From positions 1 through 8,586 of the forward strand of contig JANQRM010000130.1 of assembly GCA_028284565.1 (NCBI GenBank): a DNA stretch of 8,586 bases, in the 5' to 3' direction. A program made the position numbers and the translations under genes. Shown piece after piece: positions 6,537-8,586 of this stretch. How positions within the stretch are numbered: position 1 is the stretch's first letter; the number at the start of each line of letters is the position of its first letter. Origin of the DNA: Anaerolineae bacterium. GTDB lineage: Bacteria > Chloroflexota > Anaerolineae > Aggregatilineales > Phototrophicaceae. Under the pieces are notes generated by a model, which worked only from the letters and a program-made list of their open reading frames with translations, did no database searches and was not told the DNA's origin.

Positions 6537-7589
6537 TTAGCTCAACAAATAACGTGCAATGAGATGGGTGCTGTGTCGCAGGGCATCTTTGTGTGTGCGT
6601 TCATAAGCATGAGATGATGCGACACCGGGTCCAATGAGGGCGACTTTTGCCCCGCCACCCGCGCGCCAGTAGGATGTGCCATCGGAGGCATAGTAGACAT
6701 AAATATCGACTTTGTAATCAATCTTGTGGGTTTCGCATAAGGCGCGCAGATGATTATTGAGGACGAAGTGATAGGGTCCGCCACCATCTTTGACACAAAT
6801 CGTCACGGAGAATTCATCGCTGGTTTGTCCGTCACCAATTGCCGCCATATCAATCGTCACCAATTCGGCAAGGTTATCGGGGAAGCCATACGCGCCCCCA
6901 TGCCCGACCTCTTCATAATTAGAAATCATGAACGTCGTATCTTGCTTGGGTTTGAGACTGGCTTCGTGGAGTGCGAGGATTGCGCCATAGATATTGGCGA
7001 CTCCGGCTTTGTTATCCAAAAAACGCGAGCGAATAAAACCTGTATCGACCACTTCAACGCGCGGGTCGAGGAAGACAAAATCGCCCACGCCAATGCCTAA
7101 TTCTTCCACGTCTTTGGCACTACTCACTTTGGCATCGAGGCGAATCTCCATTGATTTGAGACTGCGTTCGGATTTGTTAATGCCTGCATTCACATGCGAA
7201 CTCGGATTTTGATGGATGAACGTCCCGCGAATGCGTTTGTTGTCATGCGTCCGCACGGTGACATTTTCGTACTCTGCACCCGACAGGGTCAGCCCGCCAA
7301 GTTGAGTCACTTTGAGTCGCCCGTTGCCTTTGATGTCCTTGACCATTAAGCCGAGCGTGTCGGTATGGGCGGTGAGTCCGCGGGGTTTGTCACTGGATTC
7401 GCCTTTCCATGTGAGGATGAGTGCACCTTTGTTTGTCTCGTGGATGGTGAGGTCTGGGATGTTTAAGTCTTCAAAGGCTTTGCGGATAAAGGGAATCGCC
7501 TCGACATGATACCCGGTGGGGCTGGGGATGTGGAGGAGTTTCACAAGAAAATCCACTTGCTTGTCAATATTCAGTTGGAGTTCGGTCAT
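6537..7589 (-). CDS. M42-family metallo-aminopeptidase (FrvX/TET-like)
   Basis: Di-metal exopeptidase that removes N-terminal residues from peptides, cytoplasmic; family members often assemble as dodecamers. The 350 residues show the co-catalytic metal ligands in order: H75 in AHTDTLG (with D77), D192 in LDNKAG as bridging ligand, the E226-E227 pair in NYEEVGHGG (general base plus ligand), D248 in TIDMAA, and H327 in SSHAYERTH. SDGTSYW (302-308) is a further conserved block. The insertion between residues 80 and 185 corresponds to the beta-barrel dimerisation domain of the family. Length is normal and all catalytic residues are present. Some relatives were annotated as cellulases (CelM), which is unlikely to be their real activity. 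The ribosome site is weak (AGG nine bases before the ATG). It follows the surface-protein gene in the same direction, with the palindromic hairpin between them. Confidence 0.93.
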   Translation of the reverse strand: MTELQLNIDKQVDFLVKLLHIPSPTGYHVEAIPFIRKAFEDLNIPDLTIHETNKGALILTWKGESSDKPRGLTAHTDTLGLMVKDIKGNGRLKVTQLGGLTLSGAEYENVTVRTHDNKRIRGTFIHQNPSSHVNAGINKSERSLKSMEIRLDAKVSSAKDVEELGIGVGDFVFLDPRVEVVDTGFIRSRFLDNKAGVANIYGAILALHEASLKPKQDTTFMISNYEEVGHGGAYGFPDNLAELVTIDMAAIGDGQTSDEFSVTICVKDGGGPYHFVLNNHLRALCETHKIDYKVDIYVYYASDGTSYWRAGGGAKVALIGPGVASSHAYERTHKDALRHSTHLIARYLLS

Positions 7590-7628
7590 GGACGATGCCT
7601 AAATTGGATGTGGGTAAAGCGAAGTTAC

Positions 7629-7680
7629 CAAATTAGGTAGGGGCGGTTCACGAACCGCCCCACCTAATTTGTTTTTTTTT
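7629..7680 (+). repeat. Near-perfect palindromic hairpin with T-tract (REP-like element or terminator)
   Basis: A 20-base-pair stem: the left arm 7629-7649 pairs with the right arm 7652-7671, broken only by one bulged A at 7639, with a tiny loop (CACG counting the opened closing pair). The core is GGGGCGGTTC/GAACCGCCCC. Nine T residues follow (7672-7680). The shape is an intrinsic terminator, but the T-tract suits plus-strand transcription, and both flanking genes are on the minus strand. GC-rich arms of the type GTAGGGGCG...CGCCCC recur as dispersed repeats in Chloroflexota and related genomes (from memory), so a REP-like repeat that may also block transcription is the best reading. No second copy is seen in this window. 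Confidence 0.8.
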
Positions 7681-7684
7681 GAGA

Positions 7685-8586
7685 TTAATACTCGGTGACA
7701 GTCACTTGATTCAACCTCGCTCCTTGCGGGAATTGGATACCAATTCCACCTGCAAGGATGGGAGTTTCTAAGGCGGTCGATAGCACCTGCTGGTCGTTGA
7801 GCAAAATCGTGATTTGTGAGCCGGTGACGATGGCGCGCACATGCAGATTCGTCCTTGAGACTTGGATGTTGCGTGTCTCGATTACCCCACCTGTCACGGC
7901 AAACAAGCCTTCGCCCTGTCTTACCTGTGAGACATTGACTCGATAGAGTGTCACCAAGCCAAAGCGGGAGTCATCGGCGGAAATTTTGAGCGCAATCGAC
8001 GAGGTGCTGGGGTCTTGGACGTTGAGCAGAATGAAATAATCACCGCCGTCATTGCGGGGTGTTAAATCTATGTCCAACTGATAACTGGTGAAGTTGGTTG
8101 GTAGTGAGGTTAACCATGCGCCTGTGCGATTGGCAACCAACGTACCTGTTCCACCACCCCAATCATCGACTTGGAAGTTCCACAGTGTGTTTTGCAGACC
8201 ATTGTTAAAGGCATCGCCAAAGCCATCTTGATTGAAGGCTGGGAATTGCGTGGGCATAGCTGAGGTCGTGTTGCCAACCCCACCGTTTCCAATTGCTTGA
8301 CTAGTCGCCGTAGCATCGAGTGCATTTTGTGTCGCCAATTGGTTCAGCGCGGCTTGAGTCTGGCTATAGCTAAAGGCGGCTTGCGTTGCTTCTTGGATGC
8401 TTAGATTGGCTTGTGCAGTTTGGGTCGTGACGATGTTAACCGCATTTTGTGTCGCGGTCTGGTCGAGTAAGGATTCATTGTTGTTAAGGAAAGCTTGGGT
8501 CTCTTGCAGATTGAGCATGAACTCGTTCTGGTATTGTGCGGTCAATTGCAAAGAATCCGATTGGAATTGCAATGCACTCAGAGTAC
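7685..8586 (-). CDS. Probable surface protein, C-terminal part: Gln/Thr/Ala-rich stalk plus LamG-like beta-sandwich (5' end outside window)
   Basis: The frame is open to the right edge; the TTG at 8572 is only the first alternative start codon and sits inside an uninterrupted frame, so the true start is probably outside. Counting residues from that TTG, about 1-95 are low-complexity and rich in Gln, Ala, Thr and Asn, with recurring TQNA/TQTA/TQAA words, probably a helical or extended stalk. Residues about 110-295 look like a concanavalin/LamG-like jelly-roll: WNFQVDDWGGGTGTL, an aromatic strand pattern, LHVRAIVTGSQITILLNDQQ, and a typical ending LAGGIGIQFPQGARLNQVTV. Such domains bind carbohydrate or mediate adhesion, often in exported proteins of Anaerolineae-like bacteria. 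A signal peptide, membrane anchor or cytoplasmic N-terminal domain could lie outside the window. Product and ligand are unknown. Confidence 0.75.
   Translation of the reverse strand, partial: TLSALQFQSDSLQLTAQYQNEFMLNLQETQAFLNNNESLLDQTATQNAVNIVTTQTAQANLSIQEATQAAFSYSQTQAALNQLATQNALDATATSQAIGNGGVGNTTSAMPTQFPAFNQDGFGDAFNNGLQNTLWNFQVDDWGGGTGTLVANRTGAWLTSLPTNFTSYQLDIDLTPRNDGGDYFILLNVQDPSTSSIALKISADDSRFGLVTLYRVNVSQVRQGEGLFAVTGGVIETRNIQVSRTNLHVRAIVTGSQITILLNDQQVLSTALETPILAGGIGIQFPQGARLNQVTVTEY

Noticed and set aside
6750..7212. Plus-strand frames opposite the M42 peptidase
   Set aside because: The peptidase on the minus strand has all its metal ligands in order; the plus-strand translations look like reverse-frame noise.
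8570..8572. TTG at 8572 as the start of the surface-protein gene
   Set aside because: The frame stays open to the window edge with the same low-complexity composition, and no ribosome site can be judged so close to the edge.
1..8586. GATATC as the target of the restriction pair, judged by avoidance
   Set aside because: No GATATC occurs, but only about two would be expected in 8.6 kb, so its absence carries no information.

Overview
The window holds seven genes, two of them cut by the window edges. All are on the minus strand except one central plus-strand gene. Coding is dense: the longest gap between genes is about 150 bases, and no tRNA, rRNA, CRISPR array, transposase or integrase is visible. 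The source is a bacterium, with good Shine-Dalgarno sites and recognisable -10 boxes. A receiver apparently joined to a histidine-kinase helix, a surface-type protein with a Thr/Gln/Ala-rich stalk, and a GGGGCGG/CCGCCCC palindromic repeat fit Chloroflexota (Anaerolineae-like) best. This placement is tentative and rests on memory of such genomes.

Layout: (1) 1-450, minus, the first 150 codons of a two-component signalling protein that starts with a CheY-like receiver and runs off the left edge. (2) 557-1579, minus, homoserine dehydrogenase (threonine/methionine branch from aspartate). (3) 1703-3814, minus, a type II restriction-modification pair. A D12-class (Dam/DpnM-like) adenine methyltransferase comes first, and 12 bases later a PD-(D/E)XK restriction endonuclease with winged-helix segments at its C-terminus. 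This block is clearly more AT-rich than its surroundings and looks acquired. (4) 3966-5993, plus, a CLC chloride channel/transporter with two CBS domains and a C-terminal RCK_C (TrkA_C) domain, divergent from the methyltransferase across 151 bases that must carry both promoters. (5) 5990-6451, minus, a SRPBCC lipid-binding-fold protein, converging on the CLC gene so that the two stop codons overlap. (6) 6537-7589, minus, an M42-family metallo-aminopeptidase. (7) 7685-8586, minus, the C-terminal part of a probable surface protein with a low-complexity stalk and a LamG-like beta-sandwich, running off the right edge.

The genes are mostly unrelated housekeeping or accessory functions, not one pathway. 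The functional unit is the restriction-modification pair. The most notable features are that pair, a marked shortage of GATC (the probable methyltransferase target) outside the pair, a 43-base near-perfect hairpin with a T-tract facing the wrong way for both flanking genes, and two inverted repeats around a candidate promoter before the signalling gene. I see no clear sign of a wholly new system. The least characterised component is the restriction endonuclease.
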